A stretch of DNA of 29,630 nt, taken from contig JBKOUJ010000100.1 of assembly GCA_046723355.1 (NCBI GenBank), positions 1 through 29,630 on the forward strand, given 5' to 3'. Shown in pieces: positions 8,083 to 14,885 of this stretch (position 1 is its first letter; each line of letters starts with the position of its first letter). Origin of the DNA: 13-2-20CM-68-14 sp046723355 (lineage in GTDB: Bacteria; Actinomycetota; Thermoleophilia; Gaiellales; Gaiellaceae). A program made the position numbers and the translations under genes. A model generated the notes under the pieces. It was given only the letters and a program-made list of their open reading frames with translations. It searched no databases and had not been told where the DNA came from.

Positions 8083-8107
8083 AGCGTATTGGGCGCACGG
8101 GTATCGT
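8083..8107. promoter_or_regulatory. Divergent leaderless promoters for xanthine dehydrogenase and adenine deaminase
   Basis: The 38-bp gap between starts holds a minus-strand TACGCT (8088-8083, 7 nt before GTG) and a plus-strand TATCGT (8102-8107, 6 nt before ATG), separated by 14 bp. Both transcripts would begin at or next to the start codon. The compact arrangement would let one regulator or one polymerase choice control both halves of the purine island. No operator dyad is recognisable in the gap. Confidence 0.55.
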
Positions 8108-8113
8108 CGCCAA

Positions 8114-9808
8114 ATGGAGCTGGCCCGGCGAATCGCGGTCGCCCGCGGCGACGAGCCTGCGGATGTCGTCATCCGCGGCGGCCGCGTCTTCTCGGTCTTC
8201 ACGCGCGAGTGGCTCGGGACCGACATCGCGATCGCCGACGGCTACGTCGCCGGGCTCGGCGACTACTCCGGTACCGACGAGGTCGACGCCGCAGGCCGCT
8301 ACGTCGTGCCGGGCTTCATCGACGCGCATATGCACCTGGAGTCGCCGAAACTCCTGCCGGATGAGTTCGCGCGACTCGTCCTGCCGCTCGGCACGACGGC
8401 CGTGGTCGCCGACCCCCACGAGCTCGCAAACGTGCTCGGCACCGACGGCGTCCACTGGCTGCTCGATTTCTGCGCCGACCTGCCGCTCGACGTCTACTTC
8501 ATGGCTTCGTCGTGCGTCCCGGCTTCGCGATTCGAGTCGCCGCGCCGCGCGCTCAGCGAGGGCGACCTCCAGGGGTTGCTCCGCCGGCGACGGGTGCTCG
8601 GCGTCGCCGAGATGATGAACTTCCCAGGCGTGATCGCGGGCGAGCCCGCCGAGCTTGCGAAGCTCGGGCTCACCGGGGCCACCCACGTGGACGGCCACGC
8701 GCCGGGGGTCCTCGGCAAGGAGCTGAACGCCTACGCCGCCGCCGGAATTCGCTCCGACCACGAGGCGCTGACCGTCGAGGAAGGTCGCGAGCGGCTGCGG
8801 GCCGGCATGTGGCTACTGATCCGAGAGGCGTCGATGGCGCGGAACCTGCGTGCGCTGCTCCCGCTCGTCGAGGAGTTCGGGCCCGAGCGGATCGCTTTCT
8901 GCACGGACGACAAGGATCCCGACGACATCGCCGAGAACGGCCACATCAACGGGATGGTGCGGGACGCGGTCGCTGCCGGGACCGCCCCCGAGGACGCACT
9001 CGTCCTTGCGTCGCTGAACAGCGCGCTCTGGCACGGCCTCGACCACCTCGGCGCCCTCGCGCCGGGCTACCAGGCCGACATCCTGCTCCTGCCGGACCTG
9101 GAGAGCTTCCAGCCGGAGCTCGTCCTCAAGCGCGGGCGGCCGGTCGACGAGATCGCGCGCTCCGAGGTGCCCGAGTGGGTGAAGAACACCGTTCGCATCC
9201 AGCCGGTCGGTCCCGAGCGGTTCCGGATCCCGTGGCGAGACGACGCTGAGGCGCACGTGATCGGGCTCGTCCCTGACCAGGTCGTCACCGATTCGCTGGT
9301 CGCGTCGCCGACGGTGCATGACGGCGAGGCTGTCGCCGACGCGGATCGCGACCTCGCCAAGATCGCGGTGCTCGAACGCCATCTCGGCACCGGCAGGACC
9401 GGAATCGGCCTGGTGCGCGGCTTCGGGCTTATGCGCGGCGCGCTCGGCTCGACCGTCGCCCACGACGCGCACAACCTTGTCGTGGTCGGCATGAACGACG
9501 CCGACATGGCGCGGGTCGTCGAGCGCCTCGCCGAGCTCGGCGGCGGCATCGTCGCGGTCGAGGACGGCGCGGTCCTCGCGGAACTGCCGCTGCCGGTCGG
9601 CGGCCTGCTGGCCGACCTGCCCCTTGCCGAGGTCGTCGAGCGCAGCGCGGCCTGCACCGCGGCAGCGGAGGGGCTCGGTTGCACCGGCGCGACGCCGTTC
9701 CTGACGATGTCGTTCCTGGCGCTCTCGGTGATCCCGAGCCTGAAGATCACCGACCAAGGGCTCGTCGACGTCGACCGCTTCGAGCTGGTGTCGCTCGAGG
9801 CAGAATGA
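8114..9808 (+). CDS. ade: Adenine deaminase
   Basis: A 564-residue amidohydrolase of the usual bacterial Ade length; it converts adenine to hypoxanthine and ammonia. The metal site appears as PGFIDAHMHLES with His72 and His74. The family-specific GTTAVVADPHELANVLG follows, then VDGHAPG and the CTDDKDPDDIAENGHING block, all diagnostic of adenine deaminase rather than dihydroorotase or hydantoinase. The C-terminal third (from about residue 380) is the Ade-specific domain with GLVRGFGL and TVAHDAHNLVVVG. It is the first gene of the rightward purine operon, and its stop overlaps the next start by 4 bp. It feeds hypoxanthine to the divergent xanthine dehydrogenase. Confidence 0.95.
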   Translation: MELARRIAVARGDEPADVVIRGGRVFSVFTREWLGTDIAIADGYVAGLGDYSGTDEVDAAGRYVVPGFIDAHMHLESPKLLPDEFARLVLPLGTTAVVADPHELANVLGTDGVHWLLDFCADLPLDVYFMASSCVPASRFESPRRALSEGDLQGLLRRRRVLGVAEMMNFPGVIAGEPAELAKLGLTGATHVDGHAPGVLGKELNAYAAAGIRSDHEALTVEEGRERLRAGMWLLIREASMARNLRALLPLVEEFGPERIAFCTDDKDPDDIAENGHINGMVRDAVAAGTAPEDALVLASLNSALWHGLDHLGALAPGYQADILLLPDLESFQPELVLKRGRPVDEIARSEVPEWVKNTVRIQPVGPERFRIPWRDDAEAHVIGLVPDQVVTDSLVASPTVHDGEAVADADRDLAKIAVLERHLGTGRTGIGLVRGFGLMRGALGSTVAHDAHNLVVVGMNDADMARVVERLAELGGGIVAVEDGAVLAELPLPVGGLLADLPLAEVVERSAACTAAAEGLGCTGATPFLTMSFLALSVIPSLKITDQGLVDVDRFELVSLEAE

Positions 9809-11127
9809 CGGTCCTCGCCAACGCTCACGTCGTCACCATGGACGACGCCGGCACGGAGATCGACGGCGGCTGGATCCGGATCGAGGGGGGCTTCGTCGCC
9901 GAGGTCGGCACGGGCGAGCCGCCTGAGCCGGGCGAGGACGTGCACGGCGCGGTCGTCACGCCGGCGCTGATCAATACGCACCACCACCTGTTCCAGACGC
10001 TGACGCGCGCACGGGCGCAGGAGGCAGATCTCTTCACCTGGCTGAAGGAGCTCTACCCGGTGTGGGCGCGCCTCGACGCCGAGGCGGAGTACGCGGCCGC
10101 ACGCACCGGGCTCGCGGAGCTGGCGCTGTCAGGGTGCGGGACCGTCTTCGACCACCATTACGTTTTCCCGCGCGGCGAGGACGGGCTGATCGAGGCGGAG
10201 CTCGAGGCGGCGCAGGAGCTCGGCGTCCGGATCCGCGCCTCGCGCGGCTCGATGGACCTCGGCGTTTCGGACGGTGGGCTGCCGCCCGACTCGCTGGTCG
10301 AGGAGCTCGACGCGGTCCTCGCGGACACGGAGCGGTTGGCGGCGCTGCACGAGCCCGGCCCGGGCGCGCGCGTGCAGCTGGCGGTTGCGCCCTGCTCGCC
10401 CTTCTCGGTGACCGGCCGGCTGATGGAGGAGTCGGCGTCGGTCGCGCGGCGGCTAGGGCTCCCGCTGCACACGCACCTCGCCGAGACCGTCGAGGAGGAG
10501 GAGTACTGCCTCGAGCTCTACGGCTGCCGGCCGGTCGAGTACCTCGAACGGCTCGGCTGGCTCGCCGGCGACGTCTGGTGCGCGCACTGCGTCCACCTCG
10601 ACGAAGCGGACGTGCGGAGGTTCGGCGAGACCGGGACCGGCGTTGCACACTGCCCGACCTCGAACCTGCGCATTGGCGCCGGCGTCGCGCCGGTTCGGGC
10701 GCTGCTCGATGCCGGCGTACGCGTCGGGATCGGTGTCGACGGCTCAGCCTCGAATGAGCGCAGTGACCTCCTCTTCGACGTCAAGCAGGCGCTGCTCGTC
10801 GCCCGCGGACGCGGCGGTCCGGCCGCGCTGACCGCGCGGGATGCGCTCCGCCTCGCGACCCGCGGCAGCGCGGCCGTCCTCGGGCGCGACGATCTCGGCG
10901 CGATCGAGCCCGGCCGCTGCGCCGACCTCGCCGTTTGGCGGACGGACGGCCTCGAGCTGGGCGGCGCCGAGGACCCTGTCGCCGGGCTCGTCCTCTCGGC
11001 GCCGCACCGTGTCGACCGGCTGATCGTCGGCGGAGAGGACGTCGTCCGCGACGGCGCGCTCGTGCGGGCTTCCGAGCAGGAGATCGCCCGTGCGCAGCGG
11101 AAGCAGGCGAGTAGATTCGCCACATGA
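9805..11127 (+). CDS. 8-oxoguanine/guanine-type deaminase (amidohydrolase)
   Basis: A 440-residue amidohydrolase. The metal-binding NTHHHLFQTLTRA (His59-His61), followed by a LFTWLKELYPVWARL segment, is typical of the 8-oxoguanine deaminase branch. Later elements are THLAET, AHCVHLDEAD and the GVDGSASNE block with the metal-binding Asp. The family deaminates 8-oxoguanine to urate, and some relatives act on guanine, isocytosine or other aminated rings. In this island either activity would make sense, giving urate or xanthine. The ATG overlaps the adenine deaminase stop (ATGA), and its own stop overlaps the next start, so translation is coupled. Alternative: an atrazine-chlorohydrolase-like enzyme of other substrate, considered less likely from context. 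Confidence 0.85.
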   Translation: MTVLANAHVVTMDDAGTEIDGGWIRIEGGFVAEVGTGEPPEPGEDVHGAVVTPALINTHHHLFQTLTRARAQEADLFTWLKELYPVWARLDAEAEYAAARTGLAELALSGCGTVFDHHYVFPRGEDGLIEAELEAAQELGVRIRASRGSMDLGVSDGGLPPDSLVEELDAVLADTERLAALHEPGPGARVQLAVAPCSPFSVTGRLMEESASVARRLGLPLHTHLAETVEEEEYCLELYGCRPVEYLERLGWLAGDVWCAHCVHLDEADVRRFGETGTGVAHCPTSNLRIGAGVAPVRALLDAGVRVGIGVDGSASNERSDLLFDVKQALLVARGRGGPAALTARDALRLATRGSAAVLGRDDLGAIEPGRCADLAVWRTDGLELGGAEDPVAGLVLSAPHRVDRLIVGGEDVVRDGALVRASEQEIARAQRKQASRFAT

Positions 11128-11414
11128 TCTCGACCCACGTCCTCGACACCGAGCGCGGCGCGCCGCGTGCCGGCCTGAAGGTCGGGCTCTATCGCGGCGA
11201 CGAGCTCGTCGCCGAAGGCGTGACGGACGGAGACGGCCGCATCGCAGAGCTCGCGCAGTCCCTTGACGGAGGTGATTACCGGCTCGTCTTCCACGTCGAG
11301 GGCGAGTTCTTCCGCCAGGTGGAGCTCACGCTCGTGATCCACGACCCGGGGCGCCACTACCACGTACCGCTCTTGATCTCGACCTACTCGTGCACGACCT
11401 ACCGCGGCAGCTGA
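11124..11414 (+). CDS. 5-hydroxyisourate hydrolase (transthyretin-like)
   Basis: A 96-residue protein, slightly shorter than the usual 110-115. It opens with the signature STHVLDT (His5), has the central GDYRLVFHVEGEFF segment and closes with the diagnostic YRGS tetrapeptide. It hydrolyses 5-hydroxyisourate to 2-oxo-4-hydroxy-4-carboxy-5-ureidoimidazoline as a tetramer in the cytosol, the step after urate oxidation. Its start overlaps the preceding deaminase stop by 4 bp and its end overlaps the OHCU decarboxylase start by 25 bp. Confidence 0.95.
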   Translation: MISTHVLDTERGAPRAGLKVGLYRGDELVAEGVTDGDGRIAELAQSLDGGDYRLVFHVEGEFFRQVELTLVIHDPGRHYHVPLLISTYSCTTYRGS

Positions 11415-11827
11415 CGGTCGACGAGCTCGCCGAGCTATTCGAGGGCCGAACACGCCTGGTCGAGCTACTCGCGGAGCTAGACGACCCGCTCGGCTCGGCG
11501 GACGACGCAATCGCCGAGCTGACCGACCAGGAGAAGCGCGAGGCCCTGAACGCGCACCCGGCGATCGGCGCCCGGAAGCTATCCGCGCGCTCCGCCGCCG
11601 AGCAGGGCGCCGGCGGCCACCCGGCGGTGCTGACCGCGCTCGCCTACCTGAACCAGGTCTACGAGGAGAAGTTCGGCTTCCGGTTCGTGGTGTTCGTGAA
11701 CGGGCGGCCGAAGTCGGAGATCATCAACCTGCTGCAGGAGCGGCTCGAGCGGAGCCGGGAGCAGGAGCTCGAAACCGGCCTGCGCGAGCTCGTAGCGATC
11801 GCCCGCGACCGCTACGAGAGACGGTAG
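11390..11827 (+). CDS. OHCU decarboxylase
   Basis: A 145-residue helical protein that decarboxylates OHCU to S-allantoin. The catalytic histidine lies in the AHPAIG motif (His56). The second conserved block is ALNQVYEEKFGFRFVVFVNG-like (residues 82-103), with the KSEI and RLERSREQELETGLRELVAIARDR helices that close the family fold. The start is a GTG inside the end of the hydroxyisourate hydrolase gene; other starts would cut into the domain. The N-terminal SPW-type segment of longer homologues is lacking, as in a short form. The stop codon TAG is the first three bases of the 165-bp palindromic repeat. Confidence 0.9.
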   Translation: MHDLPRQLTVDELAELFEGRTRLVELLAELDDPLGSADDAIAELTDQEKREALNAHPAIGARKLSARSAAEQGAGGHPAVLTALAYLNQVYEEKFGFRFVVFVNGRPKSEIINLLQERLERSREQELETGLRELVAIARDRYERR

Positions 11828-11989
11828 TGCCCCATCCAGCAATACATGCCGGCTTCTGGCCCGCGATCACGCGGCGCCAGAGCCCACCCTCGCTCTTGCC
11901 AAGGCTGCCGGCCTTGGCCGCGAGCGAGTGCCGCCTCTGGCTTGGTGCTCGCGACCCAGAAGCTCGACGGCATTACTGGAAGGGGCACT
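11825..11989 (+). repeat. 165-bp palindromic repeat, copy A
   Basis: An imperfect palindrome centred at 11908: TAGTGCCCC (11825-11833) mirrors GGGGCACT (11982-11989). Nested arms include CTTCTGG/CCAGAAG and CCAGAG/CTCTGG, and the core CCAAGGC (11899-11905)/GCCTTGG (11911-11917). The minus strand of copy C at 22731-22567 is nearly identical, and copy B at 13164-13328 is a more divergent copy in opposite orientation. The left end gives the OHCU decarboxylase stop codon. The right end carries GGAAGGGG and stops 1 nt before the puuD ATG. No protein is encoded with confidence; it resembles a MITE-like or REP/BIME-like mobile repeat. Confidence 0.92.
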
Positions 11990-11990
11990 G

Positions 11991-13166
11991 ATGGACCCTT
12001 ACGCGAACGAGTGGCTCGACCTGCTCGTTCGTTGGCTGCACGTCGTCGCGGCGATCGCGTGGATCGGCTCGTCGTTCTACTTCATCGCGCTCGACAACCA
12101 TCTCCGTCCGCCGACGGACGAGGCCGACGCGGAGGCGGGGGTCGGGGGGGAGGCCTGGGAGATCCACGGCGGCGGCTTCTACCAGATCCAGAAGTACACC
12201 CTCGCGCCGAAGACGCTCCCCGAGCCGCTCCACTGGTTCAAGTGGGAGGCCTACACGACCTGGCTGTCCGGGTTCTCGCTGCTGATCGTCCTCTACTACG
12301 TCAACGCGAACACGTACCTGATCGACAAGTCGGTCGCCGACCTGCAGCCGTGGGAGGCGATCGCGATCAGCATCGGGCTGCTCATCGTGGCTTGGCTCGT
12401 GTACGACGGCCTCTGCCGGGCGATCTCGAACGACCTGGTCGTCGGCGCGGCGCTGCTCGTGCTCGTGACGCTCGCTGCCTGGGGCGCCAGTCACCTGTTC
12501 TCGGGCCGGGCCGAATACATCCAGGTCGGCGCCATGCTCGGGACGATCATGGCCGCCAACGTCTTCTTCGTGATCATCCCGGCCCACTGGGACCTGATCC
12601 GGGCGAAACAGGCCGGCCGCGAACCGAACGCGGCGGCCGCGCTGGAGGCCAAGCGGCGCTCGGTGCACAACAACTACCTGACGCTGCCGGTCGTGTTCAC
12701 GATGATCAGCAACCACTTCCCGATCACCTACGGGCACTCGTACTCGTGGCTGATCCTCGTCTGCCTGCTCGTGATCGGCGCCTGGGTGCGACACTTCTTC
12801 AACGTCCGCCACACGGGCCGGACCGCGTGGTGGGTCCCGGTCACCGCTGCGGCCGGGATTGCTGCCGTCGCAGTCGCAATCCGACCCGGCGGCTCCTCCG
12901 GCGGGACCGCGGTTCCGTTCACACGCGCGCAGGCGATCGTGCAAGCGCGCTGCGTCCCCTGCCACTCGGTCCACCCGACGAAGGTGAACTCGGCGCCGAT
13001 GGGGATCGTCTTCGACACGCCGAAGCAGATCGCGACGCAGGCGAGCCTGATCGAGCAGGTCGCGGTGAGCACGAAGGTGATGCCGCTCGGGAACCAGACC
13101 GGGATGACGCAGGAAGAACGGGACGCCCTCGGCGCATGGATCCGGCAGGGCGCGAAGAGGCGGTAG
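11991..13166 (+). CDS. puuD: Membrane urate oxidase with C-terminal cytochrome c (PuuD)
   Basis: A 391-residue protein. Seven to eight membrane helices fill residues about 8-300, starting LVRWLHVVAAIAWIGSSFYF and including HWFKWEAYTTWLSG and ISNHFPITYGH, all typical of the urate oxidase N-terminal family (DUF989). A C-terminal c-type cytochrome domain (about 305-391) has CVPCH (Cys321, Cys324, His325) and a likely axial Met364 in KVMPLGN. The family oxidises urate to 5-hydroxyisourate and passes electrons to the respiratory chain instead of making hydrogen peroxide. It fills the step between xanthine dehydrogenase and hydroxyisourate hydrolase. The ATG at 11991 is chosen because it follows GGAAGGGG and begins the first family residues. 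Inverted copies of a 165-bp repeat bracket the gene. Confidence 0.93.
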   Translation: MDPYANEWLDLLVRWLHVVAAIAWIGSSFYFIALDNHLRPPTDEADAEAGVGGEAWEIHGGGFYQIQKYTLAPKTLPEPLHWFKWEAYTTWLSGFSLLIVLYYVNANTYLIDKSVADLQPWEAIAISIGLLIVAWLVYDGLCRAISNDLVVGAALLVLVTLAAWGASHLFSGRAEYIQVGAMLGTIMAANVFFVIIPAHWDLIRAKQAGREPNAAAALEAKRRSVHNNYLTLPVVFTMISNHFPITYGHSYSWLILVCLLVIGAWVRHFFNVRHTGRTAWWVPVTAAAGIAAVAVAIRPGGSSGGTAVPFTRAQAIVQARCVPCHSVHPTKVNSAPMGIVFDTPKQIATQASLIEQVAVSTKVMPLGNQTGMTQEERDALGAWIRQGAKRR

Positions 13167-13328
13167 TGCCCCGTCGGTAATGCGGCCTAGCTTCTGGGTC
13201 GCGAGCACCAGGCTAGAGGCCGCACTCGCTCGCGGCCAAGGCTGGCAGCCTTGGCAAGAGCGAGGGTGGACCCTAGCGCCGCGTGATCGCGGCCAGAAGT
13301 AGGTGTGCATTTGCCGGGCGGGGCACTA
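13164..13328 (-). repeat. 165-bp palindromic repeat, copy B (inverted relative to copy A)
   Basis: It is exactly 165 bp long with perfect 9-bp ends TAGTGCCCC (13164-13172) and GGGGCACTA (13320-13328). The core CCAAGG/CCTTGG and the CTTCTGGGTCGCGAGCACC segment match the reverse complement of copy A. It is more diverged in one outer arm (13300-13320). Its first TAG is the stop codon of puuD. Its far end lies 13 bp before the DUF3830 start and leaves TAGGGT there, a possible -10 box. Confidence 0.9.
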
Positions 13329-13341
13329 GGGTTTCCCGCGC

Positions 13342-13749
13342 ATGCTCGAGATCGTCGTTGATGGCGCGACTTTTGAGGCCCGCCTCGAAGAGGGCGCGGC
13401 ACCGCAAACCGTCGCGACGTTCCGGCGGCTGCTGCCGCTCGAGAGCAAGCTAATCCACGCCCGCTGGAGCGGGGAGGCGTGCTGGATTCCGTTCGGCGAG
13501 CTCGACGTCGGGGTCGGCCCGGAGAACGCGACCGCCTACCCGGCGCCCGGAGAGCTGCTCCTCTATCCCGGCGGCGTCAGCGAGACGGAGATCCTGTTCC
13601 CGTACGGGCCGACCCAGTTCGGAAGCAAGGCCGGCGTGCTGGCGGGCAACCACTTCGCCACGATCGTCCGGGGCGCCGAGCAGCTGCGCGAGCTCGGCCC
13701 GCTGGTCCTCTGGCAGGGCGCCCAGCCGATCCGCTTCGAAGAGCGCTAG
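13342..13749 (+). CDS. DUF3830 family protein (cyclophilin-like fold)
   Basis: A 135-residue protein matching the DUF3830 pattern: LEEGAAPQTVATFRRLLPLE, then WSGEACWIPF, the central YPAPGELLLYPGG and an FGSKAGVLAGNHFATI block, ending RELGPLVLWQGAQPI. The fold is expected to be cyclophilin-like, the clan that also includes the 5-oxoprolinase PxpB/PxpC domains. Biochemical function is unknown. It is the last rightward gene of the purine island and lies where an allantoinase or a ureide-processing step is otherwise lacking, so a role on a ureide ring is possible but only inferred. It is separated from puuD by repeat copy B and may have its own promoter (TAGGGT, 9 nt before ATG). Confidence 0.8.
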   Translation: MLEIVVDGATFEARLEEGAAPQTVATFRRLLPLESKLIHARWSGEACWIPFGELDVGVGPENATAYPAPGELLLYPGGVSETEILFPYGPTQFGSKAGVLAGNHFATIVRGAEQLRELGPLVLWQGAQPIRFEER

Positions 13750-13770
13750 CACCGTCCGAAACGGATCGTC

Positions 13771-13786
13771 TGGGGTCAGACCCCGG
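13771..13786. repeat. Short palindromic repeat, first copy
   Basis: TGGGGTCAGACCCCGG, containing the near-perfect palindrome GGGGTCAGACCCC. The same 16 bases recur at 13876-13891. It lies between convergent genes, where it may act as a hairpin terminator or a REP-like element. Confidence 0.8.
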
Positions 13787-13875
13787 CCGTGGCCGACGCA
13801 GACAGAGGCGCCACGCGTTCAACCGTTTTTCGATGGACAGTTGCGTGCCCAACTCTCGTCACGAACGGCCCCGTT

Positions 13876-13891
13876 TGGGGTCAGACCCCGG
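13876..13891. repeat. Short palindromic repeat, second copy, containing a stop codon
   Basis: Identical 16 bases to 13771-13786 and preceded by similar CCG(T/A)-type flanks. Read on the minus strand, GGGGTCTGACCCC supplies the TGA stop of the M20 hydrolase gene, so the last codons of that gene lie in the repeat. Confidence 0.8.
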
Positions 13892-14885
13892 ACGTGCCGG
13901 GTTGGGACAGTTGGGCCAGCGCAGCGGTCAGGACGTCGACTGCAAGCTCGATGTCCTCGAGGCTCGAGAGCTCCTCGGGGCAGTGGCTGACGCCGCCGTT
14001 CAGCGAGCGGACGAACAGCATCGCCGTCGGTACCCCCGCCGCCGCCAGGACCATGGCGTCGTGGCCTGCGCCAGAGACCAGCCTTGGCGCGTCCGGCAGC
14101 AACTCCGAAAGGACGTCGAACGGCGCGCCGCTCATCGCGACCGGGTCGATGCGCGAGGTCGGTTCGAAGCCGATCGCGGCGACGAGGTCGTCGAGCTGCT
14201 CGGCCTCCGGGGCGCGGGCATCGACCGACACGGTCACGCGAGCCGGGACGACGTTCGCCGCGTTCGGCTCCACCTCGATCGCCCCGACGGTCGCAACCGC
14301 CGGTTCGTGCGCGCAGCGCGCGACGTGGATGATGAACTCGGCCGCCTGGATGACCGCGTCGTCGCGAGCGCCCATCGGCGTTGTCCCGGCATGGTCGGCA
14401 CGACCCTCGAAGACCGCCCGCCCTCGCACCTGGCCGGCGATCGCCGTGACGACGCCGACCGGCGCGCCGGCACGCTCGAGGAGCGGCCCCTGCTCGATGT
14501 GCAGCTCCACGAAAGCAGGTGGGAGCTCGCCAAGCTGTTTGCTCCCCATCGGACCGGTCTCCTCCGCGCGGAAGGCGACGACCGCGAGTTCCGCGTCGGG
14601 CAGCCGTGCCGCCGCCTCGATCGCCCCGACGACCCCGAGCGCGCCGTCGAACCTGCCGCCGTCGGGGACGGTGTCGAGATGCGAACCGCTCCAGACGCGC
14701 GGCAAGCCCCGACGCCCGATCAGATTCCCGGCCTCGTCGACCTCGGTCTCGAGGCCGGCCTCGCCCATCCAGCCCGCGGCCAGCTCGTGGGCCGCGTCCT
14801 CCTCCGGGGAGTAGCCCCGGCGAGTGCCCGCGCCGATCGCATACAGCTCGTCTAGACGCTCCCCGATCCGACCCGGGTGCGTCAT
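13881..14885 (-). CDS. M20 family allantoate/N-carbamoyl amidohydrolase
   Basis: A 334-residue metallo-amidohydrolase. Metal-site elements are GSHLDTVPDGGRFDGALG (His69 and the following Asp), AFRAEETG (Glu pair), VELHIEQGP (His) and SHCPEE (His301). The dimerisation domain includes GRADHAGTTPMGARDD, diagnostic of the allantoate amidohydrolase/carbamoylase branch. In a purine island the probable substrate is allantoate or ureidoglycine. It is about 70-80 residues shorter than usual family members. Most of the loss lies between EETGPMGSKQ and HIEQGP, where relatives have a longer loop. The ATG at 14885 overlaps the MFS gene stop by 4 bp, so the longer upstream frame is not used. The stop lies in a short palindromic repeat. 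Confidence 0.87.
   Translation of the reverse strand: MTHPGRIGERLDELYAIGAGTRRGYSPEEDAAHELAAGWMGEAGLETEVDEAGNLIGRRGLPRVWSGSHLDTVPDGGRFDGALGVVGAIEAAARLPDAELAVVAFRAEETGPMGSKQLGELPPAFVELHIEQGPLLERAGAPVGVVTAIAGQVRGRAVFEGRADHAGTTPMGARDDAVIQAAEFIIHVARCAHEPAVATVGAIEVEPNAANVVPARVTVSVDARAPEAEQLDDLVAAIGFEPTSRIDPVAMSGAPFDVLSELLPDAPRLVSGAGHDAMVLAAAGVPTAMLFVRSLNGGVSHCPEELSSLEDIELAVDVLTAALAQLSQPGTSGV

Noticed and set aside
11928..11990. In-frame N-terminal extension of PuuD, matching a similar extension of DUF421 at 22566-22628
   Set aside because: The shared peptide (PLAWCSRPRSS...LEGAL) comes from the 165-bp repeat, not from either protein family; both families begin at the ATG just after the repeat, with a ribosome site in front.
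11973..13310. Long open frame antisense to puuD
   Set aside because: It has no membrane or domain pattern and is the complement of a clearly coding gene.
11825..13328. Repeats as a CRISPR array or insertion sequence
   Set aside because: The copies are 165 bp, palindromic, far apart and without spacers or a transposase gene.
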